Shown: positions 1-6,792, counted from the stretch's first letter. The stretch is DNA of 8,366 nt from an uncultured Bacteroidales bacterium (GCA_937864935.1 CALMDN010000529.1:1-8366), one strand, 5' to 3'. Notes: generated by a model from the letters alone, not told the origin. Numbers and translations: made by a program.

Positions 1-2121
1 ACCGGGATAAACATCTGTTTTTCTGATCCACTCAGCTTCCATGGCGTAATAATCAGGTAACGGGGCTTCAATTCCCTGCAGCCTTTCCTTCATTATCTCA
101 ATAAATGCACTCCACCGGCTTTTATAAAGGCCTCCCACCATTCCGGCCCATTCGCGGTTGGCATATTCATGCAGTTCTTTCGATACACCTTCATTTCCCC
201 ACACGGTGATCAAAGTCCGGGCATTCTGCTCAAACAGCGTCCGCTCGGCGTCGTTGGTTGCATTTTTTTTTGAAGCATCGAGCCAGGCACCCAGCAGAAA
301 CTCCTTACGGGTGGAGAGCAGTCTGTCCTGATCGTCCATCAATTGCAGAAACTTCTGCGATTTCTTATTGAAATCCGGTGCATTGCCTTCTGTGAATGCG
401 GCCATCATCTGCCCGTAAACATCGTAGGCATGGTTGGAGATTGCCTGGCGACAGAGGTCCGTAACATCGTATTGGTAGGTATCCGATGTACGGAATTCAC
501 TTTCACAGGAAAGCAGCAGTCTCAGGGCTTCCTGAAGCTTCTCCGGTTCATAGTACCGGTGAATGAAACCCCATCGCCAGGCCTTGTTGACCCCAGTATC
601 ACCGCGGGCACAAAAGATGGATTCTGAGGTGCCCTCCTGGGCCCTCGGACAGTCCAGTGCGGTCTGCCTGAGGATGTTCCATGCTTCAACTGCAGGTTTT
701 GAGGCTGAACCATAACGCGAAGCTACAAAACCGGGTATCCACTGATCCAGGTCAATGGCTTGTTTGCTCCATACTGCGTCAAAAACCAGCTCAAAATTCA
801 CCGGGTTGGTCTGATCGCCTTCCATCATCATACCGATGCCTTTCAGCTTATTGCCGTATTCAGACGCAAGAGCGCGCGCAGGCTCAGTGGCCAGTTTTCC
901 GAGCCGGCTGTACATTCCTACCTTGCCTCCGAAGTTGAGCAGGGAACACCATACCCAGGGGATGCCGCCAAAACCCTCTCTTCGCTCCCACTGAGGATTA
1001 CCCTCTGCATAGAGGTCAAGAACCAGGGTGTGATCCTTATTCACCCCGGCAAGCAATGCATCGGTGGGATTGTCCCACCAGCCCTGCAAAGCCCAGATGG
1101 CCTCAGGATTGGCATTCAGCATCGACTGCTGAATCAGGGAGGCAGATTTTGTGATATCTATGTTTTCCGTATTGCCACCTTCATGAAATGGATCCCCGCC
1201 GTAAAACCCGGTTTTTCCGTAAAGCCGGTGAAGCTCTGCGTAATAAACCGATGCCATCTCAGCAAACAGAGGATCGGAAGGATCGAGAAAGGCAGGGCGT
1301 CGGAAACCCTCCCTGTCGCCGGCCCACAAACCGCCGTAGCTGATTCGTGCCGAAGGAAACAGGGTTCGGAGTGTGTCGGGAACCATCCCGTAGAAGCCCT
1401 GAAACACAGGAGTCATCCCCAGCTCGCGCATGCGGGTTACCACCTTTTTCTGCAGGGTGCTCTGCTGATTGATCCATTGCTGTGAGACTGGTCCACCCCA
1501 GCCTTCGAGGTTGCCCATCAGCCACCAGGCTGTATAGGCAGGCCCTGGAATAAAACGCTCAATGGCTTCACCGGGAACATTGAAATGCCTGAGCGTATTC
1601 TGCCACACGGCTTCGGTACCCAGAATGGCCAGCGGCATGTTGATGCCGTGCAACACCAGCCAGTCAAGCTCCCTTTCCCATTCTTCCCAACCCCAGAACG
1701 ATTTGGAATAGTTGAATGTACAGTAATTGTAGAAATAGCGGTATGGGTAGGGTGTTTCCAGATGAATCACGGAGGGTATTTCCGGCAGGTTTTCCGGCAG
1801 GTTCAGGTTGATGCCTGCCCTGGAGTACTGACATTTGCAGTAGTTCGTCAGGTAATAATTCAGGGCGTAACCGATGGCAGGTTGTGAATTGCCGCGCAGG
1901 ACCACCTTTCCGCCACGGGTCTCGAGTTCAAAAAACTCATTTTCTCCATTGTATTCAAGGAGCTGGCAAACAAAATCAGAGGACCTGGCACCGAGTATCC
2001 GTTCAATGGATAACTCCACAGGCAGTTTTTCCCTATCACCCGCCAGGGAACTGAAACCAGTTGTCAGAATGCTTGCAGCACTCAGAAACAGGTTCAACCA
2101 AAGAATCCTAATTTTCATCAT
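1..2121 (-). CDS. GH89 alpha-N-acetylglucosaminidase (NAGLU family), 3' end beyond the window
   Basis: Likely an exo-acting enzyme removing terminal alpha-linked N-acetylglucosamine from glycans (in this family: mucin caps and heparan sulfate). The frame is open for 707 codons from the start at 2121 to the window edge; animal NAGLU is about 740 residues, so only a short C-terminal piece should be missing. Residues 1-28 form a signal peptide (MMKIRI, then a hydrophobic stretch), so it acts outside the cytoplasm. The N-terminal alpha/beta domain is followed by the TIM barrel with NLEGWGGP (204-211), GGDPFHEG (308-315) and MMEGDQTNP (432-440). Glu314 and Glu434 sit where human NAGLU has its catalytic Glu316 and Glu446. 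An alpha-helical C-terminal domain begins around residue 460. Two adjacent ATGs (2121 and 2118) are possible starts. Whether a T9SS tail follows cannot be seen. Family assignment is secure; the natural substrate is inferred. Confidence 0.93.
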   Translation of the reverse strand, partial: MMKIRILWLNLFLSAASILTTGFSSLAGDREKLPVELSIERILGARSSDFVCQLLEYNGENEFFELETRGGKVVLRGNSQPAIGYALNYYLTNYCKCQYSRAGINLNLPENLPEIPSVIHLETPYPYRYFYNYCTFNYSKSFWGWEEWERELDWLVLHGINMPLAILGTEAVWQNTLRHFNVPGEAIERFIPGPAYTAWWLMGNLEGWGGPVSQQWINQQSTLQKKVVTRMRELGMTPVFQGFYGMVPDTLRTLFPSARISYGGLWAGDREGFRRPAFLDPSDPLFAEMASVYYAELHRLYGKTGFYGGDPFHEGGNTENIDITKSASLIQQSMLNANPEAIWALQGWWDNPTDALLAGVNKDHTLVLDLYAEGNPQWERREGFGGIPWVWCSLLNFGGKVGMYSRLGKLATEPARALASEYGNKLKGIGMMMEGDQTNPVNFELVFDAVWSKQAIDLDQWIPGFVASRYGSASKPAVEAWNILRQTALDCPRAQEGTSESIFCARGDTGVNKAWRWGFIHRYYEPEKLQEALRLLLSCESEFRTSDTYQYDVTDLCRQAISNHAYDVYGQMMAAFTEGNAPDFNKKSQKFLQLMDDQDRLLSTRKEFLLGAWLDASKKNATNDAERTLFEQNARTLITVWGNEGVSKELHEYANREWAGMVGGLYKSRWSAFIEIMKERLQGIEAPLPDYYAMEAEWIRKTDVYPG
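1779..1802. repeat. Perfect 12-bp tandem duplication inside the GH89 gene
   Basis: The + strand reads TTTCCGGCAGGT twice in a row. On the coding strand it gives Asn-Leu-Pro-Glu twice (residues 107-114), so the copy is in frame and adds four residues in the linker between the N-terminal domain and the barrel. It looks like a recent slippage duplication without effect on reading frame. Confidence 0.9.
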
Positions 2122-2244
2122 ATCAATCGGTTAAAAACAATCACCATTTTTTTTCAGATACAAACCGGCTGCACCCGTAAGCATGTGCAATTTCTGAAAT
2201 TATACGGTAACTGTTTAAAATAATTATCGGGCTGTTTTTTAGAT

Positions 2245-2252
2245 TAATTTTG
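2245..2252 (+). promoter_or_regulatory. Putative Bacteroidota -7 promoter box for the thioredoxin/GH53 genes
   Basis: TAATTTTG matches the Bacteroidota primary-sigma -7 consensus TAnnTTTG in the 217-bp gap between the divergent GH89 and thioredoxin genes. It lies about 87 bp ahead of the thioredoxin start. A clear TTTG -33 element at the expected distance is missing (only TGTTTAAA near 2212), so this is a moderate call. I saw no matching box for GH89 on the opposite strand. Confidence 0.45.
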
Positions 2253-2338
2253 CCGGTTGAAATCAGAAAAGTACCGGCTTGATCTGGAAAATCACCTTTA
2301 CAGGTTTTCCTGTCGGTCAGAAGAGAAAATCTTTAAGA

Positions 2339-2671
2339 ATGAAACAGGAAATCAGAAACCAGGAGATGCTGGAACAGCTGAACAGGGATCAGGCAGCCCT
2401 GCTGGTCTATTTTTACAACGATTCGTGTGCTCCCTGTGTCGCACTGCGGCCGAAGGTGGAGCAGATGGTCACGGAACAGTTTCCGCTGATGGCGCATACC
2501 TATGTGAATGCCGCTGAATTTCCCGAGCTGTCGGCATCGAACGGTGTTTTTGCCAGCCCCACCATTGTGGTATTCTTCGACGGGAAAGAGAACTTCAGGG
2601 TAAGCAAATATATCTCAATCGATGAGTTAGGCGGAAGGATTGAGCGGTATTACAACATGATTTTCGGTTAA
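2339..2671 (+). CDS. Small thioredoxin-like protein with CAPC active site
   Basis: A 110-residue single-domain thioredoxin-fold protein, probably a cytoplasmic thiol-disulfide oxidoreductase since there is no signal peptide. The redox motif is Cys30-Ala-Pro-Cys33, after the strand LLVYFYND, in place of the usual WCGPC; the buried Trp before the first Cys is Ser here. The cis-proline is at ASPT (Pro74), followed by the strand IVVFFDGKE. The ATG at 2339 was chosen because it gives a normal thioredoxin length; upstream in-frame starts would need TTG and add residues outside the fold. It is 67 bp ahead of the galactanase on the same strand and may share its transcript. The reaction partner is unknown. 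I recall short thioredoxins of this type from other Bacteroidales, but this was not checked. Confidence 0.85.
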   Translation: MKQEIRNQEMLEQLNRDQAALLVYFYNDSCAPCVALRPKVEQMVTEQFPLMAHTYVNAAEFPELSASNGVFASPTIVVFFDGKENFRVSKYISIDELGGRIERYYNMIFG

Positions 2672-2738
2672 GGGCATGATTCTGCCAGATCCTGATCGCA
2701 ATTAACCGGGCACTCCTCATACAAAATCTTCAACTACC

Positions 2739-4109
2739 ATGTTAAAGGCAATCGCTGCTTCACTCACATTCCTGCTGCTCACCGCTGAGATTCCAGCCCA
2801 AACCTTCATCTCGGGTGCCGATCTTTCTTATGTCAATACCATTCTCGAAAAAGGTGGAGTTTACCGCGACGCTTCAGGCAACGTAACCGACCCTTACAGG
2901 CTGTTTGCCGACAAAGGCGCTTCCATGGTAAGGATTCGGCTCTGGCATACCCCGCAGAACATCACCGATAAGTGTGGCAACCCGATCGAAGCCAACGACC
3001 TTGACGATGTTGTTCTGGCTTTCCAGCGGGCGAAAAGCAACGGCATGAAACGGATGCTGGCCATTCATTACGGGGATTATTTCAATGATCCTGACAAGCA
3101 GAAAATGCCTGCCGCCTGGATGGGACTCTCGCACAGTGTTTTGATTGATTCGGTGCATCGCTACACCAGCGCGGTGCTTGCCAGACTGCTGGCAGAAAAT
3201 GTGGTACCGGATGTGGTAGCCATCGGAAACGAAACCACCTGGGAATTTATTGATGAAACTGCTTCCACCCAGGGTTGGACCTGGCCGGAGGATGCCGATA
3301 AATTCAACGCAGGATTTGATGCCGTGGATGAATTCAATGCAGCAAACGGGCAACAGGTGAAAAAGGCTGTGCATTTTACCCAATCCACAGCGCTGTGGCT
3401 GGCTGGTCTCTTTAAATCGCAGCAGATTACCAACTTCGATATCCTCGGATTTTCATTTTATCCGATGTGGGCTGACATCAGCACCATGCAGGCCCTCGGG
3501 AACCTGATTCAGCAACTGAAAACAGTTTCCGGCAAGGAAATCATGGTTTTTGAAACCGGTGCCCCCTGGACCCTGCAGAACAGCGACACTTACTCCAATT
3601 TCATGAACAACTACGGTGACTTCAGTTACCCGGTGAATGCCCAGGGGCAGAAGGATTTCCTGTACGACCTGGCAGAAACCGTTTACGAAAATGGTGGAAC
3701 CGGAATCATTTACTGGGAACCGGCCTGGATCACGTCATCCATGTGCGATGCCTGGGGACGGGGATCTTCTTACGAGAATGTCGGTTTCTTCGATTTCAAC
3801 AACAACAATACCCCTTTGCCGGCCTTCGATTTCTTCGGGTATTGCAGGTATCTTTCCGTTGAATCGCATCCATCCGGCAGCGGTTCAGTCCGGATATACC
3901 CCAACCCTGCTAAATCTCATTGTTCGATTTTGGGACTGCTCCAGCCAACACAGATCATTATCACCGACAGCAAGGGCAATATCCTGCGCCGGGAGGTGGT
4001 TCAGGATTCCCTCATCGACCTGAGCGGCCTGCCCGACGGTGTTTATTACCTTACGCTCCGGCAGGATGGGAAATCCATTACCCGGCAGCTGGTAAAACAG
4101 TCGAACTGA
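2739..4109 (+). CDS. Secreted GH53 endo-beta-1,4-galactanase with T9SS sorting domain
   Basis: Predicted to cut beta-1,4-galactan, such as the side chains of pectic type I arabinogalactan, outside the cell. 456 residues. Residues 1-20 are a signal peptide ending at IPAQ. The catalytic TIM barrel (about 23-370) has the GH53 landmarks: SGADLSYV (25-32), MVRIRLWHTP (63-72), IGNET with the acid/base Glu165, FSFYP (238-242), VFETGAPW with the nucleophile Glu272, and IIYWEPAW (323-330). Residues from about 381 on (SVRIYPNPAKS ... GVYYLTL) form a type A T9SS C-terminal sorting domain, so the protein should cross the outer membrane by T9SS and be released or surface-attached. It has no SusC/SusD neighbours. 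Whether it is expressed with the thioredoxin upstream is open. The family call rests on both catalytic motifs and is strong. Confidence 0.95.
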   Translation: MLKAIAASLTFLLLTAEIPAQTFISGADLSYVNTILEKGGVYRDASGNVTDPYRLFADKGASMVRIRLWHTPQNITDKCGNPIEANDLDDVVLAFQRAKSNGMKRMLAIHYGDYFNDPDKQKMPAAWMGLSHSVLIDSVHRYTSAVLARLLAENVVPDVVAIGNETTWEFIDETASTQGWTWPEDADKFNAGFDAVDEFNAANGQQVKKAVHFTQSTALWLAGLFKSQQITNFDILGFSFYPMWADISTMQALGNLIQQLKTVSGKEIMVFETGAPWTLQNSDTYSNFMNNYGDFSYPVNAQGQKDFLYDLAETVYENGGTGIIYWEPAWITSSMCDAWGRGSSYENVGFFDFNNNNTPLPAFDFFGYCRYLSVESHPSGSGSVRIYPNPAKSHCSILGLLQPTQIIITDSKGNILRREVVQDSLIDLSGLPDGVYYLTLRQDGKSITRQLVKQSN

Positions 4110-4150
4110 ACAGACGCTGAAAACATAAAGTTAGCTGAATACAAATAAGA

Positions 4151-4273
4151 GGAGGCTGTCTCACAATTCAAGAATTGTCTATATTTCGACTTCGCTCAAT
4201 ATGACAATGCATTGATATTCAGTTGTCAGGCTGAGCGGAGTCGAAGCCTTATCTAACTTATGAGACAACCTCC
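4151..4273. repeat. 123-bp nested palindromic (MITE/REP-like) intergenic element
   Basis: The ends are 13-bp inverted repeats with one mismatch (GGAGGCTGTCTCA at 4151-4163; TGAGACAACCTCC at 4261-4273). Inside are a second inverted repeat (4185-4207 with 4223-4245, 19 of 23 positions matching, some of the others G-U compatible) and a small perfect palindrome, ACAATTC-AA-GAATTGT (4163-4178). No ORF of note is present. Terminal repeats around a non-coding core fit a miniature transposable element moved in trans by an IS transposase. I recall termini like these on Bacteroidota IS elements, but the parent family is not determined. No clear target-site duplication is visible; AATAA occurs on both sides only in inverted form. 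Confidence 0.6.
4185..4245. terminator. Large hairpin between convergent genes, possible bidirectional terminator
   Basis: Arms of 23 nt (TTCGACTTCGCTCA... and ...TGAGCGGAGTCGAA) surround a 15-nt loop between the 3' ends of the galactanase and rsgA genes. Convergent placement suggests a role in stopping transcription from both sides. There is no strong U-tract right after either arm, so the terminator role is inference; the structure itself is plain in the sequence. Confidence 0.4.
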
Positions 4274-4291
4274 GTTATTAAAAGCAGATGT

Positions 4292-5371
4292 TCAATCTGT
4301 GACTGCCCCCCTTCCCTTTACATCCATTTTGTTGTAATTCTTCAGGATCTTCCCGAACATCTTTTCTTTTCGTTTTCTTTCTGCCAGCGATGTCTCAAAA
4401 TAGGACTTTTCACGCTCTATCCTGAGAAAATTGGCATAATGGCTGCTGTCGAGCCGTCCCTGTTCAACGGCTTCACACACGGCACAGCCCGCCTCTCCGG
4501 TATGCGTGCAGTCTTTATATCTGCAATCCCTTGCCAGGTTGATGATCTCATCGAAGGTTCTTGCAACACCTTCCTCTGCATCGGTAATACCTACTTCCCG
4601 CATGCCGGGGTTGTCGATCAGGATAGCGCCATTGCTGAGAACGGTCAGCTCCCTGTGACTGGTGGTGTGCTTTCCTTTTCCGGTACTCCCGCTGATCTCA
4701 TTCGTTTTCATCTGTGGCTTTCCTGCAAGGTTGTTTACCAGGGTAGATTTTCCGACCCCTGACGAGCCCAGCAGGCAGAAAGTTTTGCCTTTCACCAGCA
4801 GGTCTTTGAGGGTTTCTGTGCCATCAGCTGTCAGATTGCTCACTGCAACGATATCCGGGATTTTAAGACGGGCATTTACTTTCCGGATTTTCTCTTCCAG
4901 AGCTGCCGTGCTGATCAGATCGGTTTTGGTCAGCACCAGCACAGGGGTTACCCTGGCTGTATAACAGAGGGTAAGGTAGCGTTCAATCCTGTTGACATTG
5001 AAATCCCGGTCGACTGCCTGAACGATCAGACCAAAATCCACGTTGGCAGCAATCAGCTGTATCCCGCCGTGCTGTCCGGGTGCCTGCCTCGAGATGCCAG
5101 AGAAACGCGGCACTACTGCATGAATCAGTGAAACACCGGCATCATACAGGCTCAAGGCCACCCAATCTCCCACAGCAGGAAAATCCACGCGGCTTCCGGC
5201 GGCAAACCTAAGGTTCCCGGTAATTTCGGCTTCAAATTCCCCGGTTTCAGTTACAACAACATACCTTTCCCTGTGTTCCGCAACAACCCTTCCCGGAACA
5301 TAGCCGGTAAGCTTTTTGTCAATCCATTGTTTTTCTGTATATGGGTTATAACCCAGTTCAATAAGGTTCAT
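4292..5371 (-). CDS. rsgA: Long-form RsgA-type ribosome small subunit-dependent GTPase
   Basis: A 359-residue circularly permuted GTPase expected to act in late 30S ribosomal subunit maturation by binding 16S rRNA in the cytoplasm. After an N-terminal extension, an OB-like domain covers about residues 22-90 (GYVPGRVV, FPAVGDW). The GTPase motifs come in the permuted order G4 (TKTD, 148-151), G1 P-loop (GSSGVGKST, 202-210), G2 (GKGKHTT, 231-237) and G3 (DNPGM, 253-257). A C-terminal zinc knuckle has Cys283, Cys288, His290 and Cys296, then a basic helical tail. The G4 Asn of NKxD is Thr here. With the roughly 20-residue N-terminal extension, this resembles the longer RsgA paralogue group (about 350 residues) rather than the roughly 310-residue housekeeping form, so a second rsgA may exist elsewhere. 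Start at the only ATG giving the complete N-terminus. Confidence 0.93.
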   Translation of the reverse strand: MNLIELGYNPYTEKQWIDKKLTGYVPGRVVAEHRERYVVVTETGEFEAEITGNLRFAAGSRVDFPAVGDWVALSLYDAGVSLIHAVVPRFSGISRQAPGQHGGIQLIAANVDFGLIVQAVDRDFNVNRIERYLTLCYTARVTPVLVLTKTDLISTAALEEKIRKVNARLKIPDIVAVSNLTADGTETLKDLLVKGKTFCLLGSSGVGKSTLVNNLAGKPQMKTNEISGSTGKGKHTTSHRELTVLSNGAILIDNPGMREVGITDAEEGVARTFDEIINLARDCRYKDCTHTGEAGCAVCEAVEQGRLDSSHYANFLRIEREKSYFETSLAERKRKEKMFGKILKNYNKMDVKGRGAVTD

Positions 5372-5477
5372 TGCTTTTTGTTTGTTTCGTTTATTTTAAA
5401 AATCAGTCAAAGCCCCGGTCAACGCGGGCGGAGTGATTCGGCCCCGGAAGATCAGATCCGGAACCAAAAAGGTAAGT

Positions 5478-5514
5478 TGCAGGAAACCAGCGTTCAGACT
5501 TCCGGTTTCCTGCA
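5478..5514 (-). terminator. Hairpin downstream of the methyltransferase gene
   Basis: A perfect 11-bp stem (TGCAGGAAACC / GGTTTCCTGCA) with a 15-nt loop starts 11 bp after the methyltransferase stop codon. On the - strand a TTTTT tract follows seven bases after the stem. This fits an intrinsic terminator separating the methyltransferase from rsgA, though the gap before the U-tract is longer than usual. The rest of the 153-bp gap shows no convincing promoter box. Confidence 0.65.
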
Positions 5515-5524
5515 GCTAAAGGAA

Positions 5525-6298
5525 TCAGATTTTCTTACCTATATAGAATACATATCCATACCAGTCTTTGAATCGGTTGTACAGTTCAGCTTCGTGGCGC
5601 TGGTTGGCTACCAGTTCCTCTGCTGTATGGTTGCCCTTGTGTTTGCTGAGGAACAACTCCTGGGCTTGTACCTGGGGTTTATAGAAATTCTCCGTCCAGC
5701 AATACTCCGGGAGAATGAACGATGCCACCGGAATATATCCGGCCTTCTGCATCACCGCCATTTTATTGGGAATGGTATCGGTTTCTGCATAGGCATCTTT
5801 CCAGAAGGCGGTGATTTCATCCGGTCGCTCTTGGGTAAACCAGGATATTTCTGTTACAGCGATGAATCCGCCGGGTTTGAGAAAGTTGCGCCATTCGTTC
5901 AATCCGCGTTCAAATCCGATGTTGTAGATGGCACCTTCCGACCAGATCAGGTCGAGTTCGTTGGCTCCGAAGCTGAGGCTGTCCATTGAACCCACTTCAC
6001 CCCTCACCCTGTGCTGAAGATTCAGCTTGCGGGCCTGCCCGTTAAACAGATCGATGAACTCAGGAAAGAGGTCAATGCCGGTAATCTTCCCCGGAGTGTT
6101 CCGGGCAAGTTCCATGGTTTGTCCGCCTGTGCCACAGCCCAGATCGGCAATTTTTGAATCTTCGGTAAGGTGATCCACAAAACCCAGGGCCTTGCGGGTA
6201 GCCTCCGGACTTCCCGGGCCCTGCCGTTCAATACTGGCATAATACTCGCAGATCAGACTGAAATCGAAATCGTGGATGGATTTATTGTCATTGCTCAT
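5525..6298 (-). CDS. Class I SAM-dependent methyltransferase, substrate unknown
   Basis: A 257-residue Rossmann-fold methyltransferase, presumably cytoplasmic. Motif I is ADLGCGTGG (51-59), binding S-adenosylmethionine. Asp76 in GIDLFPE should hold the ribose hydroxyls. GSMDSLSF (103-110) is the adenine-contacting acidic segment, and LDLIWSEGAIYNIGF (116-130) forms the strand-4/active-site region. The start at 6298 was chosen because the protein then begins MSNDNKSIHDFDF, which I recognise as the usual N-terminus of a Bacteroidales methyltransferase family with structural-genomics structures but no known substrate. The upstream in-frame ATG at 6352 would add 18 unconvincing residues. The long aromatic-rich C-terminal half (150-257) probably builds the substrate pocket. 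It appears to be transcribed alone, with hairpins on both sides. A small-molecule substrate is likely; nothing in the neighbourhood identifies it. Confidence 0.9.
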   Translation of the reverse strand: MSNDNKSIHDFDFSLICEYYASIERQGPGSPEATRKALGFVDHLTEDSKIADLGCGTGGQTMELARNTPGKITGIDLFPEFIDLFNGQARKLNLQHRVRGEVGSMDSLSFGANELDLIWSEGAIYNIGFERGLNEWRNFLKPGGFIAVTEISWFTQERPDEITAFWKDAYAETDTIPNKMAVMQKAGYIPVASFILPEYCWTENFYKPQVQAQELFLSKHKGNHTAEELVANQRHEAELYNRFKDWYGYVFYIGKKI

Positions 6299-6385
6299 GA
6301 TGATAGATTTTAAGGTGACCCATGGACAGACCACTGCCACAGCAAGATACATCCGGAGTCATTAAAAATAAAAAAAATGAAAATG

Positions 6386-6405
6386 CCCCGGCAGAAAAGC
6401 CGGAG
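6386..6405 (-). terminator. GC-rich hairpin with T-rich tail, - strand terminator or attenuator
   Basis: On the - strand CTCCGGC-TTTTCT-GCCGGGG forms a 7-bp stem (one G-U pair, which only works in the - strand transcript) and is followed by a T-rich run (CATTTTCATTTTTTTT). It sits 87 bp ahead of the methyltransferase start. It either ends transcription arriving from the homoserine dehydrogenase side or, if the TAnnTTTG box at 6592-6599 is the methyltransferase promoter, lies within the leader as an attenuator. Confidence 0.6.
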
Positions 6406-6416
6406 TAAAAAGGAGA

Positions 6417-6542
6417 AAATAACCGTTAGTGTCAAGTAAAAAGTAAAAAGTCCAAAGTAAAAGGTAGCGAACCTATTTAAGCGTTGAAACTTTCATTTAA
6501 TTCAATGCAACACTTTACGCTTGACAAAACACTCGGTTATTT
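6417..6542. repeat. 126-bp inverted-repeat intergenic element
   Basis: The outer ends are a perfect 9-bp inverted repeat, AAATAACCG (6417-6425) and CGGTTATTT (6534-6542). Further in, the match continues with a shift: AGTGTCAAG on the left and, read on the other strand, AGTGTTTTGTCAAG on the right. The interior has no ORF. This looks like a decayed miniature mobile element or a repeat family of Bacteroidota intergenic DNA. Copy number cannot be judged from one window. Confidence 0.45.
6434..6461. repeat. Four tandem 7-bp units, AAGTAAA type
   Basis: Units read AAGTAAA, AAGTAAA, AAGTCCA, AAGTAAA from left to right, directly inside the left arm of the 126-bp element. Similar A-rich simple repeats occur in intergenic DNA of many Bacteroidota as far as I recall; no function is evident. 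Confidence 0.75.
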
Positions 6543-6591
6543 ACCTGACAATATCCCTATTCGGTGAGTACATCCAAAGGTTTTGGTGGGG

Positions 6592-6599
6592 CAAAGATA
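6592..6599 (-). promoter_or_regulatory. Putative -7 promoter box facing the methyltransferase gene
   Basis: The - strand reads TATCTTTG, an exact TAnnTTTG match. A start site just downstream would give the methyltransferase an unusually long leader of roughly 285 nt crossing the inverted-repeat element and the GC-rich hairpin. No clear TTTG -33 element is found upstream. It could instead drive a small RNA ending at the hairpin at 6386-6405. Confidence 0.35.
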
Positions 6600-6624
6600 A
6601 TGTTTATTCTTATACCATATCCTG

Positions 6625-6710
6625 AATCGTCTGTTTTCAGCTGCCTGCCGGATCTGAACTGAAACAACCAGGATGCTTCGTAACAACCAGGCAGCTGAAA
6701 ACAAACGATT
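6625..6710. repeat. Inverted repeat with 23-bp arms and 40-bp loop
   Basis: Arms at 6625-6647 and 6688-6710 match at 22 of 23 positions (core TGTTTTCAGCTGCCTG). The loop contains AACAACCAGG, repeated directly across the loop/right-arm boundary (6663-6672 and 6682-6691). It begins 82 bp beyond the homoserine dehydrogenase stop codon. It could be the 3' hairpin of that operon, a structured RNA or an IS-related remnant. No U-tract follows the arm on either strand, so a simple intrinsic terminator is not the best fit. Confidence 0.75.
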
Positions 6711-6792
6711 AAGCAACAATAAAAGCATTTTATAAAAAACTTATGCCCGCATTTCTGCAGTAAAACTGACTAAAAATCCGACAGATAAGTAC

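Larger units (their letters stand above)
6299..6792. other. Non-coding 494-bp stretch between methyltransferase and homoserine dehydrogenase
   Basis: No credible gene is present in either direction. The stretch holds, from left to right, a terminator-like hairpin (6386-6405), an inverted-repeat element with a 7-bp tandem repeat (6417-6542), a TAnnTTTG box (6592-6599) and a hairpin with 23-bp arms (6625-6710). The remaining bases are AT-rich and featureless to the eye. A weaker promoter-like TATCTTG lies on the - strand at 6343-6349, nearer to the methyltransferase. Confidence 0.7.

Noticed and set aside
760..1485. A 241-codon + strand open frame opposite the GH89 gene
   Set aside because: It lies wholly antisense to a frame with clear GH89 motifs and its translation shows no recognisable domain; it is an overlap shadow.
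2041..2121. A suspected frameshift at the GH89 N-terminus
   Set aside because: Recounting the AAA run at 2100-2102 puts the ATG at 2121 in the same frame as all catalytic motifs down to the window edge, so the gene is intact here.
5273..5989. A 238-codon + strand open frame across the rsgA/methyltransferase junction
   Set aside because: It runs antisense to two well-supported genes and through the terminator between them, with no domain pattern.
6378..6440. A 20-codon + strand frame coding a very basic peptide
   Set aside because: It overlaps the - strand terminator hairpin and the A-rich repeats, which explain the lysine-rich translation; no ribosome binding site or conservation evidence.
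6434..6461. CRISPR-like array
   Set aside because: The units are 7 bp, contiguous, without spacers, and no cas genes are nearby.
6537..6728. A 63-codon - strand frame starting with a leucine-rich segment
   Set aside because: It mostly translates the 23-bp inverted repeat and the TAnnTTTG region, has a poor start and resembles no protein I know.
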